This document shows positions 15,476-22,289 of a stretch of 35,025 bases of DNA, piece by piece (the stretch's first letter is position 1; the number at the start of each line of letters is the position of its first letter). The stretch lies in NCBI GenBank assembly GCA_029262275.1, contig JAJCZS010000013.1, positions 1 to 35,025 of the forward strand, given 5' to 3'. The DNA comes from Deltaproteobacteria bacterium. GTDB lineage: Bacteria > Desulfobacterota_D > UBA1144 > Nemesobacterales > UBA2774. A model generated the notes under the pieces. That model had not been told where the DNA came from and did not search any database. It worked only from the letters and a program-made list of their open reading frames with translations. The position numbers were made by a program, and so were the translations under genes.

Positions 15476-16798
15476 ATGAAGAACCTACTACTGTTTAGCT
15501 TTATAGCTTTAGTTTTTGCCCTTGGTCTAAGTCAGAGATCTCATGCTGACTGTGTTGATCTGGGTCCTAACGGAGGAACTGGCGGCAGAATTATAGACTG
15601 CCCAGCTCCCGTTCAAGCAACCCGTCTAAATACAACTTCAGTACCAGCACAAACAACAACCTCGGATGATATAGTAACAATACCAAACGCAGGCGGTGTA
15701 GCCATCATAGATGGTGGTGGAAGCGCGGCAGTAACAACAAGTTTTGGTAATGACACAATTACTGTAAATGGTGAGATCTCATCTACAAGCAGCACTGCTC
15801 TTCTTACAAGCACTGACAATGATATGTTAACCGTCGGAACTGGGGCCAATATTATTGGAAACCTCGCAATTTCTATGACCAGTGGGGTTGATCTAATTGA
15901 GGTATTCGACGGAAATATTACAGGAGTAACCAGCACTCCGGTAAATACTGGAAGTGGCAATGACACAGCCATAATTAATGGAGGAACTTTTACCTCGCAA
16001 GCAAGTTCAACAATCTTTATGATGGATGATGATGAGGATCTTTTAATCATAAACGGAGGCACATTTGTTGGGCCAAGCGGTGACGGATCCGGACAGATTA
16101 TAACAAATCAGGATGATGACACTATAATACTTTCAGGCGGCACATATAATTTTAATGAAATTGATGCGTCCAGTGGTGATGATACTATCCATATAACAGC
16201 AGATCTTCCCGATGTAGGATTGCTACAATGCGGTTCTAACATAGATACACTTATATTCTCAATGGGCGTACCACAAGCACAGGTTGACCAACTCACAGCC
16301 GACTTTCTCAATGCCGGAAACACCGACGGACTTACCGTAAACGGAAATGATTACAGCTGGGCTGGTTGTGAGAATAGGATACCAAATTTCAATGCTCTTA
16401 TTACTACCATTAGCCTAACTCCTTTTATGGCAACAAATGAGCTCTTGGAGGACCACACAGTTACAGCCACGGTTTTAACAAATGGTGATCCTGAATCGGG
16501 TGTAGAAGTAACATTTGAAATTACTAGCGGTCCTAACGAAGGGTTAACAGACACTGACACTACTGATGCGAATGGAGAGGCTACATTTACCTTCACTAGC
16601 CCCAGGCTAGGTATGGATACAATAGTTTCTACATTTGATGATCCAAATCTAGGTACTATGAGCTCAAACAGTGTTTCCAAAACGTGGATACGGACAATAA
16701 ACGTTCCAACCCTTTCTGAGTGGGGACTAATTGCAATGGCCTCTCTTCTTGGAATAGTTGGTTTCATGGTTGTAAGAAGAAGACAAGTAGTTGCTTAA
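15476..16798 (+). CDS. IPTL-CTERM protein with beta-repeats and Ig-like (Big_1) domain, copy 2
   Basis: 440 residues; start at 15476 chosen because GGAGG is at 15466-15470 and aligns with copy 1 (MKNLLLFSFIALVFALGLS). Same order: signal peptide, solenoid-like repeats ('NDTITVNGEI', 'NDTAIINGGTF', 'DDTIILSGGTYNF'), Cys-flanked LPDVGLLQCG segment, Ig-like domain ('HTVTATVLTNGDPESGVEVTFEITSGPNEG...DANGEATFTF'), VPTLSEWGL, helix, RRRQ. The final ~30 residues are almost identical to copy 1, while the repeats have diverged, as expected for a surface protein whose exposed part evolves faster. Confidence 0.87.
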   Translation: MKNLLLFSFIALVFALGLSQRSHADCVDLGPNGGTGGRIIDCPAPVQATRLNTTSVPAQTTTSDDIVTIPNAGGVAIIDGGGSAAVTTSFGNDTITVNGEISSTSSTALLTSTDNDMLTVGTGANIIGNLAISMTSGVDLIEVFDGNITGVTSTPVNTGSGNDTAIINGGTFTSQASSTIFMMDDDEDLLIINGGTFVGPSGDGSGQIITNQDDDTIILSGGTYNFNEIDASSGDDTIHITADLPDVGLLQCGSNIDTLIFSMGVPQAQVDQLTADFLNAGNTDGLTVNGNDYSWAGCENRIPNFNALITTISLTPFMATNELLEDHTVTATVLTNGDPESGVEVTFEITSGPNEGLTDTDTTDANGEATFTFTSPRLGMDTIVSTFDDPNLGTMSSNSVSKTWIRTINVPTLSEWGLIAMASLLGIVGFMVVRRRQVVA

Positions 16799-16834
16799 TA
16801 TATAGAAATAAAAATTTTTAAAAGTTAAAGGAAA

Positions 16835-16869
16835 GGAGCTTAATCCAAATTGCACCGGCTCCCTTTTTT
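16835..16869 (+). terminator. Terminator of the GGGAGC/GCTCCC family (copy 2)
   Basis: GGAGC (16835-16839) pairs with GCTCC (16858-16862), then six T. Preceded by about 40 nt nearly identical to the 3' UTR at 15258-15297. Confidence 0.75.
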
Positions 16870-16962
16870 ATGGATAGCACCAGCCAGAAATAAACTTCAA
16901 TCTAGATTTCCTCAAACCCGAGCCCTCCCCTTTATTCATAGATATACATATTCCAATACATC

Positions 16963-16992
16963 TTGACTTTATATGCGAACGTATGTTTTAAT
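16963..16992 (+). promoter_or_regulatory. Candidate promoter of the 17181 gene
   Basis: TTGACT (16963-16968), 18 nt, TTTAAT (16987-16992). The predicted start, near 16999, coincides with the first base of the folded leader. Confidence 0.45.
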
Positions 16993-16999
16993 TGAAAAA

Positions 17000-17158
17000 T
17001 AGATGCGGTAGGTACCTCAAAATACCTATGTAGAAGAATTTCCAGAGATTTGGTAGGTCTCTGGGCGGAAGATTCATGACATTCTAGAGTATAGAGAAGC
17101 ACTAGAATATTGCTAGGAATTGCTCCGCCTTTTTGTGGTATTGGATGGATCGCATCTA
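17000..17158 (+). ncRNA. Candidate multi-helix leader RNA upstream of the RTX-like gene
   Basis: A closing helix TAGATGCG (17000-17007) / CGCATCTA (17151-17158), 8 perfect pairs, encloses three hairpins. The first is GTAGGTA (17008-17014) / TACCTAT (17023-17029). The second is CCAGAGA (17042-17048) / TCTCTGG (17058-17064), 7 perfect pairs. The third is GGCGGA (17064-17069) / TCCGCC (17124-17129), extended by ATTC/GAAT and capped by ATTCTAG (17081-17087) / CTAGAAT (17102-17108). TTTTT follows TCCGCC, so this arm may be an intrinsic terminator competing with the closing helix, as in a riboswitch. GGTAGGT occurs twice (17008 region and the second hairpin loop), allowing alternative pairing. It matches no class I know. 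Confidence 0.6.
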
Positions 17159-17180
17159 ATATTCTAAGGAGGTAGAAGGC

Positions 17181-18173
17181 ATGAAGAAATATATTTTAGT
17201 TCTGATTTTAATTCTAGGTTTAGGTTTTCCAGCCCAAGAATCACAGGGTGCAACCGCAATAGAGTTTGGTCTGATTGCAGCTCAATTAGGGGGCTTAGGA
17301 ATCATATGTATCGACCCAGCGGTTATTTGTTCTATACAAAATTGCGGTGAGAATGAAGCCTGCGACATAACCATTGATACTAGTGCACCATTATGTTTTT
17401 CAGGTGTACAGTGTGTTGAGAGTAATGCCGAGACGACATGTACCACAGATTCAGACTGTACAGACCCCTCGATGGCTATGTGCGGACCACTGGGAATATG
17501 CGAGGCTCCGCCTGAATTATGTGCCGCAGATACAGACTGTCCAGACCCTGCTAAACCATATTGTGATCCGTTAGCTATGATTTGTATAGATACTGCACCA
17601 ATTGATACAGATGGAGATTCGGTGCCTGACGTTGTTGATCTGGATGATGATAACGACGGGGTTGAGGATATTGACGATCCAGCGCCTCTCGATCCAGGAG
17701 TCTGCGGTGATATAGATACAGACACATGTGATGACTGCAGCCAAACAGGAGTTCAGGATCCTGATAATGACGGGCCTGACTCTGATGGAGACGGCATTTG
17801 CGATGCAGGAGATACTACAGCATGTGACTGTGATAACCCTAATGCTATTGTTGAAGGATTCCCATTTAGAGGCAAAACATACTTTTTCGGCACATTCGGG
17901 GATGACATCATCTGCGGATCATCGGAGAGGGATGTGGTCTTCGCATTTGGTGGTGATGATTGCGTGGACTCCGGTGACGGCAATGACAGAGTGTTTGCAG
18001 GATTTGGAGACGACATAATATCTCTTGGTCTTGGCGACGACAGAGCCTGGGGCGGACCTGGGAATGACGACATAGAAGGCGACGGCGGAGAGGACAGCGC
18101 CAATGGCGGTTTCGGCGAGGATTACTGTGACGCAGAGACCACAAGTAGGTGTGAGGTAGGTCCAGAAGAATAG
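17181..18173 (+). CDS. Secreted Cys-rich protein with calcium-binding and RTX-like repeats
   Basis: 330 residues. Signal peptide about 1-23. Residues about 50-135 contain tandem disulfide modules (CxxxxDCxDPxxPxCxxxxxxC). Residues about 138-215 carry aspartate-rich DTDGDSVPDVVDLDDDNDG-type loops (thrombospondin type-3/EF-hand-like calcium sites). Residues about 230-315 carry glycine/aspartate nonapeptides of the RTX kind ('GTFGDDIICG', 'FGGDDCVDSGDGNDRVFAG', 'LGDDRAWGGPGNDDIEGDGG'). No sorting signal at the C-terminus, so it may be released or exported to bind calcium outside the cell. GGAGG precedes the ATG. It lies behind the 17000-17158 leader. Confidence 0.85.
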   Translation: MKKYILVLILILGLGFPAQESQGATAIEFGLIAAQLGGLGIICIDPAVICSIQNCGENEACDITIDTSAPLCFSGVQCVESNAETTCTTDSDCTDPSMAMCGPLGICEAPPELCAADTDCPDPAKPYCDPLAMICIDTAPIDTDGDSVPDVVDLDDDNDGVEDIDDPAPLDPGVCGDIDTDTCDDCSQTGVQDPDNDGPDSDGDGICDAGDTTACDCDNPNAIVEGFPFRGKTYFFGTFGDDIICGSSERDVVFAFGGDDCVDSGDGNDRVFAGFGDDIISLGLGDDRAWGGPGNDDIEGDGGEDSANGGFGEDYCDAETTSRCEVGPEE

Positions 18174-18200
18174 CTCTATATTAAAAATGAATACTACAGG

Positions 18201-18231
18201 GGAAGCTTGGCACAAACGTGCCGGCTCCCTT
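18201..18231 (+). terminator. Weak terminator of the GGGAGC/GCTCCC family
   Basis: GG-AAGC (18200 region) with GCTCCC (18223-18228) and inner GGCAC/GTGCC; T run poor. Confidence 0.5.
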
Positions 18232-18235
18232 ATTA

Positions 18236-18441
18236 TCAAGGAATATAGTAATAAGGGTTTGGGAGCTTAAAGACTGCCTCTGAATATCCCCCGCAAGATC
18301 GCTCCACTGATCACCGATATTTACAACTATCTCGTAGCCGCGAATTAAATCTATATTCGTTCTCAGGAAATTGTTTTGCGTCTTTTTTAATGTGCCTCCG
18401 TCTTTATGGGTGAGAGCAGATAATTTCTGCCGGAACAAATA
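18236..18441 (-). pseudogene. C-terminal remnant of a HAD-type (class IIIB) acid phosphatase
   Basis: The reverse strand reads GYEIVVNIGDQWSDLAG, the characteristic C-terminal HAD motif of the acid phosphatase/VSP-like family. After a 1-nt frameshift in a G run near 18291 it continues YSEAVFKLPNPYYYIP-stop, the usual family ending. The N-terminal two thirds, including the catalytic DxDxT, are missing, and an in-frame stop precedes the fragment. It is a decayed gene end, overlapping nothing else. Confidence 0.65.
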
Positions 18442-18460
18442 AAATTAGGAGGTATTAACT

Positions 18461-18559
18461 ATGAGTGAGAAAGAAAAGAGCGTAAAGTGTGAGTGTGAAA
18501 ACTGCGAGTGCAGCACATGTAAATGCAATTGCACCTGTACAGATTGTAAATGTGGGTAA
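18461..18559 (+). CDS. Metallothionein-like Cys-rich peptide
   Basis: 32 residues with 10 cysteines (positions 10, 12, 15, 17, 20, 22, 24, 26, 29, 31), mainly CxC and CxxC, spaced by charged or small polar residues: CECENCECSTCKCNCTCTDCKC. AGGAGG lies 8 nt before the ATG, so translation is well supported. No signal peptide, hence cytoplasmic. By composition it should bind Zn, Cu or Cd thiolate clusters; it is not obviously a member of a named metallothionein family. It precedes the SigZ-like gene, suggesting metal- or thiol-linked control. Confidence 0.75.
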   Translation: MSEKEKSVKCECENCECSTCKCNCTCTDCKCG

Positions 18560-18583
18560 CTAACCGAACCCGAATGGATATAA

Positions 18584-18627
18584 GGGTACACATTATTTCT
18601 TAAGTGATTAATATATAGTGTGTGCCC
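18584..18627 (+). promoter_or_regulatory. Long hairpin between metallothionein-like and sigma factor genes
   Basis: GGGTACACATT (18584-18594) pairs with AGTGTGTGCCC (18617-18627), 11 pairs including two G.U, 22-nt loop. No T run follows, so it is more likely an attenuating, stabilising or operator element than a simple terminator. Confidence 0.5.
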
Positions 18628-18650
18628 TACTCTATTGGGAATGAGTTAAT

Positions 18651-19232
18651 ATGAACGAACTAAAAAATACACGTGAGGTGTGGGATCAGTTCTCAGGACA
18701 GATAAGAGGCTATCTGCTAGGGAAAGTTAAGCAGAGGGATGATGCTGATGATCTGCTGCAGGAGATCTTTATCAAAATTCACAATAACATCGGAACACTA
18801 CAGGATGAGAAGAAGCTTGCCCCATGGATACATCAGATAGTGCGCAACTCTCTTACGGATTATTATAGGAAACGTAATCTCGAAACTACTGAACTAGATG
18901 AAGAAAGCACTTTGTCAGATAATACCGAAGCAGATGATGACCTATATTCTGCTTGTATCTCGGGGTGCTTAAAAGTTTTTATAGATAGACTTCCAGATAA
19001 ATATAGAGAGCCTTTGGTACTAAGCGATATAGAGGAGCTTAAGCAAAAAGATATCGCAAAACAGATGGGGCTTTCCTATTCCGGGCTCAAATCACGCGTG
19101 CAGCGCGGGCGCAGTATGATAAAAGATATGTTTGTTGAGTGCTCCTGCTTTATTCACGACAGCAATGGAAAATTTACACAGGGTAGCCTTGATTCAGAGA
19201 ACTGTAGTATATGCAACCCGGGCGCGAACTGA
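18651..19232 (+). CDS. sigZ: SigZ-like RNA polymerase sigma factor (ECF type)
   Basis: 193 residues. Region 2: 'VWDQFSGQIRGYLLGKVKQRDDADDLLQEIFIKIHNNI' through 'WIHQIVRNSLTDYYRKR' (about 10-78). Region 4: 'LPDKYREPLVLSDIEELKQKDIAKQMGLSYSGLKSRVQRGRSMIKDMF' (about 112-160). This arrangement and wording match the SigZ group. The tail (about 161-193) has a CSCFIHDSNGKF...ENCSICNP pattern with four Cys and one His, which may bind zinc or sense thiol redox state. No anti-sigma gene adjoins. RBS weak. The gene name is by similarity only. Confidence 0.85.
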   Translation: MNELKNTREVWDQFSGQIRGYLLGKVKQRDDADDLLQEIFIKIHNNIGTLQDEKKLAPWIHQIVRNSLTDYYRKRNLETTELDEESTLSDNTEADDDLYSACISGCLKVFIDRLPDKYREPLVLSDIEELKQKDIAKQMGLSYSGLKSRVQRGRSMIKDMFVECSCFIHDSNGKFTQGSLDSENCSICNPGAN

Positions 19233-19235
19233 ATA

Positions 19236-19270
19236 AAAAAGCCGGGAGATTTTCATCCACCCGGCCTTTT
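19236..19270. terminator. Bidirectional terminator between sigma factor and AhpD-like genes
   Basis: GCCGGG (19241-19246) pairs with CCCGGC (19260-19265), flanked by an A run on the left and T run on the right; serves both convergent genes. Confidence 0.88.
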
Positions 19271-19302
19271 GATATTTCTAATTTGTAATAGCTATTATTA
19301 CT

Positions 19303-19962
19303 TTATTCTGTCGCTTCAATTGCAGCTGGAGCATGAGATGCGCATGAAGCACCATTCATAACCATAGCAATGTTGATAGCCTCTACAATTTCTTCTTTGA
19401 TTACACCCTCTTGAAGACCATCACGCACACAGCTTCTTATGCACCATGGGCATTTTGCTAGGATTGCTGTAGCCAGACCCATAAGGCCTTTTTTTAGTTT
19501 TTTGGATAGATGCCCGTCTTCGTAGACAATGTCGTGAAAAGCTGCAAATTTAGTACGCATCTCGCCGCTAACCTCATGGAAATCCATAATCTGAGGGGTA
19601 ATGTTTTTGCTGATAAAATAGCCCTCAGCAATATTCTTCTTTGCTTTCATAAGATCATAGTTCTCAAGCGCTATGCTGCTAAAAGCATACGGCTGACCCA
19701 TTGCCAAACGAATGGCAATATATACTGACTCTGCAACTTCCTCATCAGTTGCACCCTCAGCCTTTGCAAGTTTAGTGTGTTTTTGTATGCAATGCTCGCA
19801 CCCTGTAATATGAGCGCATGAAACAGCAATCAATTGTTTATCTTTTACAGAAATTAGTCCCTCTTTGAAAACCTCTTCTTGGTATTCTTTCCAAGGCTTA
19901 TCAAGCTCCGGCACAAGTGACTCAAACTTAGCCATGTATTTCTCAAAATCCTGATTATCCAT
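19303..19962 (-). CDS. Double AhpD-like (carboxymuconolactone decarboxylase family) protein
   Basis: 219 residues with two CMD/AhpD helical domains. The first holds CEHCIQKH, the CxxCxxxH active-site motif of alkylhydroperoxidase D-like thiol reductases. The second has CPWCIRSC, where the His is replaced by Cys. The frame opens at a GTG at 19971, but GGAGG is only 2 nt from it; the ATG at 19962 is taken as the start. Cytoplasmic. Such proteins reduce peroxides with thiols or decarboxylate lactones; the CxxC pairs favour the redox role. Convergent with the SigZ-like gene; downstream of the Cys-repeat protein gene on the same strand. Confidence 0.87.
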   Translation of the reverse strand: MDNQDFEKYMAKFESLVPELDKPWKEYQEEVFKEGLISVKDKQLIAVSCAHITGCEHCIQKHTKLAKAEGATDEEVAESVYIAIRLAMGQPYAFSSIALENYDLMKAKKNIAEGYFISKNITPQIMDFHEVSGEMRTKFAAFHDIVYEDGHLSKKLKKGLMGLATAILAKCPWCIRSCVRDGLQEGVIKEEIVEAINIAMVMNGASCASHAPAAIEATE

Positions 19963-20058
19963 AATAGCCACATCCTCCTTTGTTGTAAGTCTGATTATTT
20001 TATATAATCTGCAGAAAAAGTGTATTGATGTTCCTAAATTTATTCTATCGGAGCGTAT

Positions 20059-20574
20059 TTACTCAACAGTATTCATGCTGGCATTGGATTCCCATTGACC
20101 TCCGCATGACACCTTTCCCGCAGATGTGGTACGACAGTCCTTTGCCATTCCCCCACATGCAACGTTGCCAGCAGAAGTTGTTCTGCAATCCTTAGATAAA
20201 CCACCGCATGCTACGTTGCCCTTGGATGTAGTACGGCAGTCTTTGGATAACCCGCCACAGGCTACATTCCCAGCAGAGGTTGTTCTGCAATCTTTGGATA
20301 AGCCACCGCAGGCGACATTACCAGCCGATGTTGTACGGCAGTCTTTGGAAAGTCCACCGCATGCTACGTTTCCGGCAGAGGTAGTTCTGCAGTCTTTTGA
20401 TCTTCCCCCGCAAGCAACTTGCCCCTTGGATGTGGTCCTGCAGTCCTTCGAGCCGCAGAAAACAAGCCCCTCCACTATCACACACGCATCATTGATATCC
20501 ACTGCGTCTGCATATGGTGAAAAGGATAGGATTAAACCTAAACTTAGAGACAAGCTGTATAGATATTTTTTCAT
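20059..20574 (-). CDS. Secreted protein with seven 17-residue Cys repeats
   Basis: 171 residues. Signal peptide about 1-24 (ends YADA). Residues 43-161 are seven tandem units with consensus KDCRTTSAGNVACGGLS, each with two Cys seven residues apart or so, in an otherwise Thr/Gly-rich context. Unit spacing is exactly 17 residues (51 bp, 20092-20448). A related but degenerate unit (DACVIVEGLVFCGS) precedes. The product is probably a disulfide-laddered beta-solenoid exported to periplasm or surface. No family recognised. The start ATG follows GGTGGGGG. It is 96 nt upstream of the AhpD-like gene and may be co-transcribed with it. Confidence 0.8.
   Translation of the reverse strand: MKKYLYSLSLSLGLILSFSPYADAVDINDACVIVEGLVFCGSKDCRTTSKGQVACGGRSKDCRTTSAGNVACGGLSKDCRTTSAGNVACGGLSKDCRTTSAGNVACGGLSKDCRTTSKGNVACGGLSKDCRTTSAGNVACGGMAKDCRTTSAGKVSCGGQWESNASMNTVE
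20092..20448 (-). repeat. Tandem 51-bp coding repeats (7 units) with 102-bp higher order
   Basis: In coding order the Arg codon of DCRTTS runs AGG, AGA, CGT, AGA, CGT, AGA, CGT. Neighbouring Thr and Asp codons alternate with it, so the array probably grew by duplication of a two-unit, 102-bp block. Confidence 0.8.
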
Positions 20575-20627
20575 TAATAACCCCCACCTATGTATTTATG
20601 TCTAAGAATAATTAAGCGCTTAGTGTA

Positions 20628-20656
20628 TTACAACGACTTTTTATAGTGGTTATAAT
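20628..20656 (+). promoter_or_regulatory. Promoter of the 20695 gene
   Basis: TTACAA (20628-20633), 17 nt, TATAAT (20651-20656). A consensus -10, but without the TGA extension of the other sorted-protein promoters. Confidence 0.5.
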
Positions 20657-20694
20657 ATTTGTGATTGAAGCACACTCACTGGAGGAAACAATTC

Positions 20695-21015
20695 ATGAGA
20701 CTACTTGTTTTAGCTATCGCATTTCTATATTCTGGAGCAGCATACTCACAAGGGGTACCATTTTCTGGATGTTGCCAGTTTGTGAACTCCTGTGAAACCC
20801 TTTCTCAGGATGCTTGCATTGCGGATCCTACAAGTATGGAGTTCTTTATTAATGAAGAATGCCAGCCAGGAGCTCTAACATGCCCTAGCTTTGTGCTTGC
20901 GGACCCAGAACCGAGCACCGTCCCTACTCTCTCAGAATGGGGTCTAATCGCAATGGCTGGAATACTTGGATTAGTAGGATTTATGGTGATAAGAAGAAAG
21001 AAAGTATCAGTTTAA
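20695..21015 (+). CDS. Small IPTL-CTERM protein with CC-type disulfide module
   Basis: 106 residues; start 20695 has GGAGG at 20681-20685 and is followed directly by a signal peptide (MRLLVLAIAFLYSGAAYS). The mature part is a single 'GCCQ...C...DAC...F...EC...C' module, recalling the CC-x-DGxC disulfide repeats found in many exported bacterial proteins. It ends in VPTLSEWGL, helix, RRKK. Related in layout to the 28580 and 29187 products. Confidence 0.8.
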   Translation: MRLLVLAIAFLYSGAAYSQGVPFSGCCQFVNSCETLSQDACIADPTSMEFFINEECQPGALTCPSFVLADPEPSTVPTLSEWGLIAMAGILGLVGFMVIRRKKVSV

Positions 21016-21047
21016 AATCTAAAAACATTTCAATTTAGAACTTATAA

Positions 21048-21088
21048 GGGTGTCTCGAGCTAGTAAAGTTAGAGACCCCTCTTTTTTT
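21048..21088 (+). terminator. Intrinsic terminator after the 20695 gene
   Basis: GGGTGTCTC pairs with GAGACCCC around 21048-21079 (one bulge), then seven T. Confidence 0.8.
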
Positions 21089-21145
21089 GGTTTACCTTAA
21101 GTCTATATATCCGAATTCATAGCTTTGCACCAGACTATATAGTTA

Positions 21146-21174
21146 TTGTGATAAATATACTAGTGCGATAATAT
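21146..21174 (+). promoter_or_regulatory. Extended -10 promoter of the 21204 gene
   Basis: TTGTGA (21146-21151), 17 nt, TAATAT (21169-21174) preceded by TGCGA; ATG 29 nt downstream. Confidence 0.6.
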
Positions 21175-21203
21175 AGATTTATCAATATTGAGGAGGATGA
21201 AAG

Positions 21204-22124
21204 ATGTATATATTGAGATTAACAATTTCAACTATTTTTGTTCTTATGATCACTTATAGTGTATCAAGTGCACAAACGGATCTATTGATTGCTGCTAACG
21301 ATGCATGCCAACAGGACGATATAGGAAGCGAAGACAGCACACTTTTTAGGGTTGATCCATCATCGGGAGTACTCACAGAGATCGGACCAATCGGTTTCAA
21401 CGCTGTAACAGGGATGACTGTTCTAGGAGATGGGAGACTAGTAGCCAGTGCAAGAGCTGATGCAAACGGAGACAGGATATCAATCCTAATCGAAATAAAC
21501 CCTATGACCGGGCAAGGAACACTTATTGGGACTATAGGGAATAATAATGAAGGAGGCTGCGGAAGAGCCCCCGACCTTACCTATGACCCAACTACAGATA
21601 CACTCTACGGGATAGGCTTCAGATGTGTACCAGGAGATGGCCATGGTGGTATAACAGAGCTTCTTACAATAAATCAGACAACTGGACAGGGTACGACTGT
21701 AGGACAAACAGGATTTTTCGGTGGAGGAAACGGTTTAGCTATTAGTCCCAACCTCACATTGTTTTCTATGACAAATTTTAATTTTTTAAGCATTAATCCT
21801 AATACTGGTGCGGGTTCGCCGGTAGCATTGGCAACATTACCAAACGGTGTAATATCTGCATTGGATTTTCACCCTGAAACTGGTGAACTATTCGGTATAG
21901 AATTCCAATTTGTTACTTTCCCTACCTTTCTTGTAACTATTGATACTTCAAATTCCAATATCAACAGGCTTACAGAGTTGCCAGTATGTTCCGATGCCTT
22001 GGTATTTATGGAGAGACAACAGAGAAACGTACCCACTCTATCCCAATGGGGTCTCATAGCAATGGCAGGGCTTTTAGGAATAGTAGGATTTATGGTTATC
22101 CGCAGAAAAAGACTGACTGCTTAA
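21204..22124 (+). CDS. Propeller-like IPTL-CTERM protein
   Basis: 306 residues. Signal peptide about 1-23 (ends SSAQ). Blade-like units 'LFRVDPSSGVLTEIGPIGF', 'LIEINPMTGQGTLIGTIG', 'LLTINQTTGQGTTVGQTGF', 'FLSINPNTGAGSPVAL', 'LVTIDTSNSNINRLTEL' indicate a beta-propeller related to the three SEYGL proteins at 1170-5472, but the sorting motif is VPTLSQWGL (Trp class) and no leader RNA precedes it. GGAGG before the ATG. Surface localisation inferred. Confidence 0.85.
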   Translation: MYILRLTISTIFVLMITYSVSSAQTDLLIAANDACQQDDIGSEDSTLFRVDPSSGVLTEIGPIGFNAVTGMTVLGDGRLVASARADANGDRISILIEINPMTGQGTLIGTIGNNNEGGCGRAPDLTYDPTTDTLYGIGFRCVPGDGHGGITELLTINQTTGQGTTVGQTGFFGGGNGLAISPNLTLFSMTNFNFLSINPNTGAGSPVALATLPNGVISALDFHPETGELFGIEFQFVTFPTFLVTIDTSNSNINRLTELPVCSDALVFMERQQRNVPTLSQWGLIAMAGLLGIVGFMVIRRKRLTA

Positions 22125-22155
22125 ATTCTGAGAACAATTCAAATTAAAACTTTAA

Positions 22156-22194
22156 GGGAGTCTCTAGCTAGTAATTTTGAGACTCCCTTTTTTT
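22156..22194 (+). terminator. Intrinsic terminator after the 21204 gene
   Basis: GGGAGTCTC (22156-22164) pairs with GAGACTCCC (22179-22187), then seven T. Confidence 0.9.
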
Positions 22195-22289
22195 ATTTCC
22201 AACAGCCCCCGCCCCCTCTTTATAAAAATTTGAACCTTTTCCTCCTAATTAGTTACTAACTTATCAAACTCAATTAAGGAGGCATTATC

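Noticed and set aside
17753-18103. Ser/Pro-rich minus-strand frame opposite the RTX-like repeats
   Set aside because: It is the complement of Gly/Asp repeats and has no translation signal.
18181-18438. Minus-strand frame as an intact 85-residue gene
   Set aside because: It opens at a TTG, an in-frame stop lies just before, and it matches only the C-terminus of a phosphatase with a frameshift; reported as a remnant instead.
20092-20448. Regular 51-bp repeats that could suggest a CRISPR array
   Set aside because: Units are contiguous without spacers, translate in one frame as a secreted protein and vary mainly at synonymous sites.
20126-20605. Plus-strand open frame antisense to the Cys-repeat protein
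   Set aside because: It mirrors the repeat of the real gene, has no ribosome site or signal peptide, and its repeats are simply the complement.
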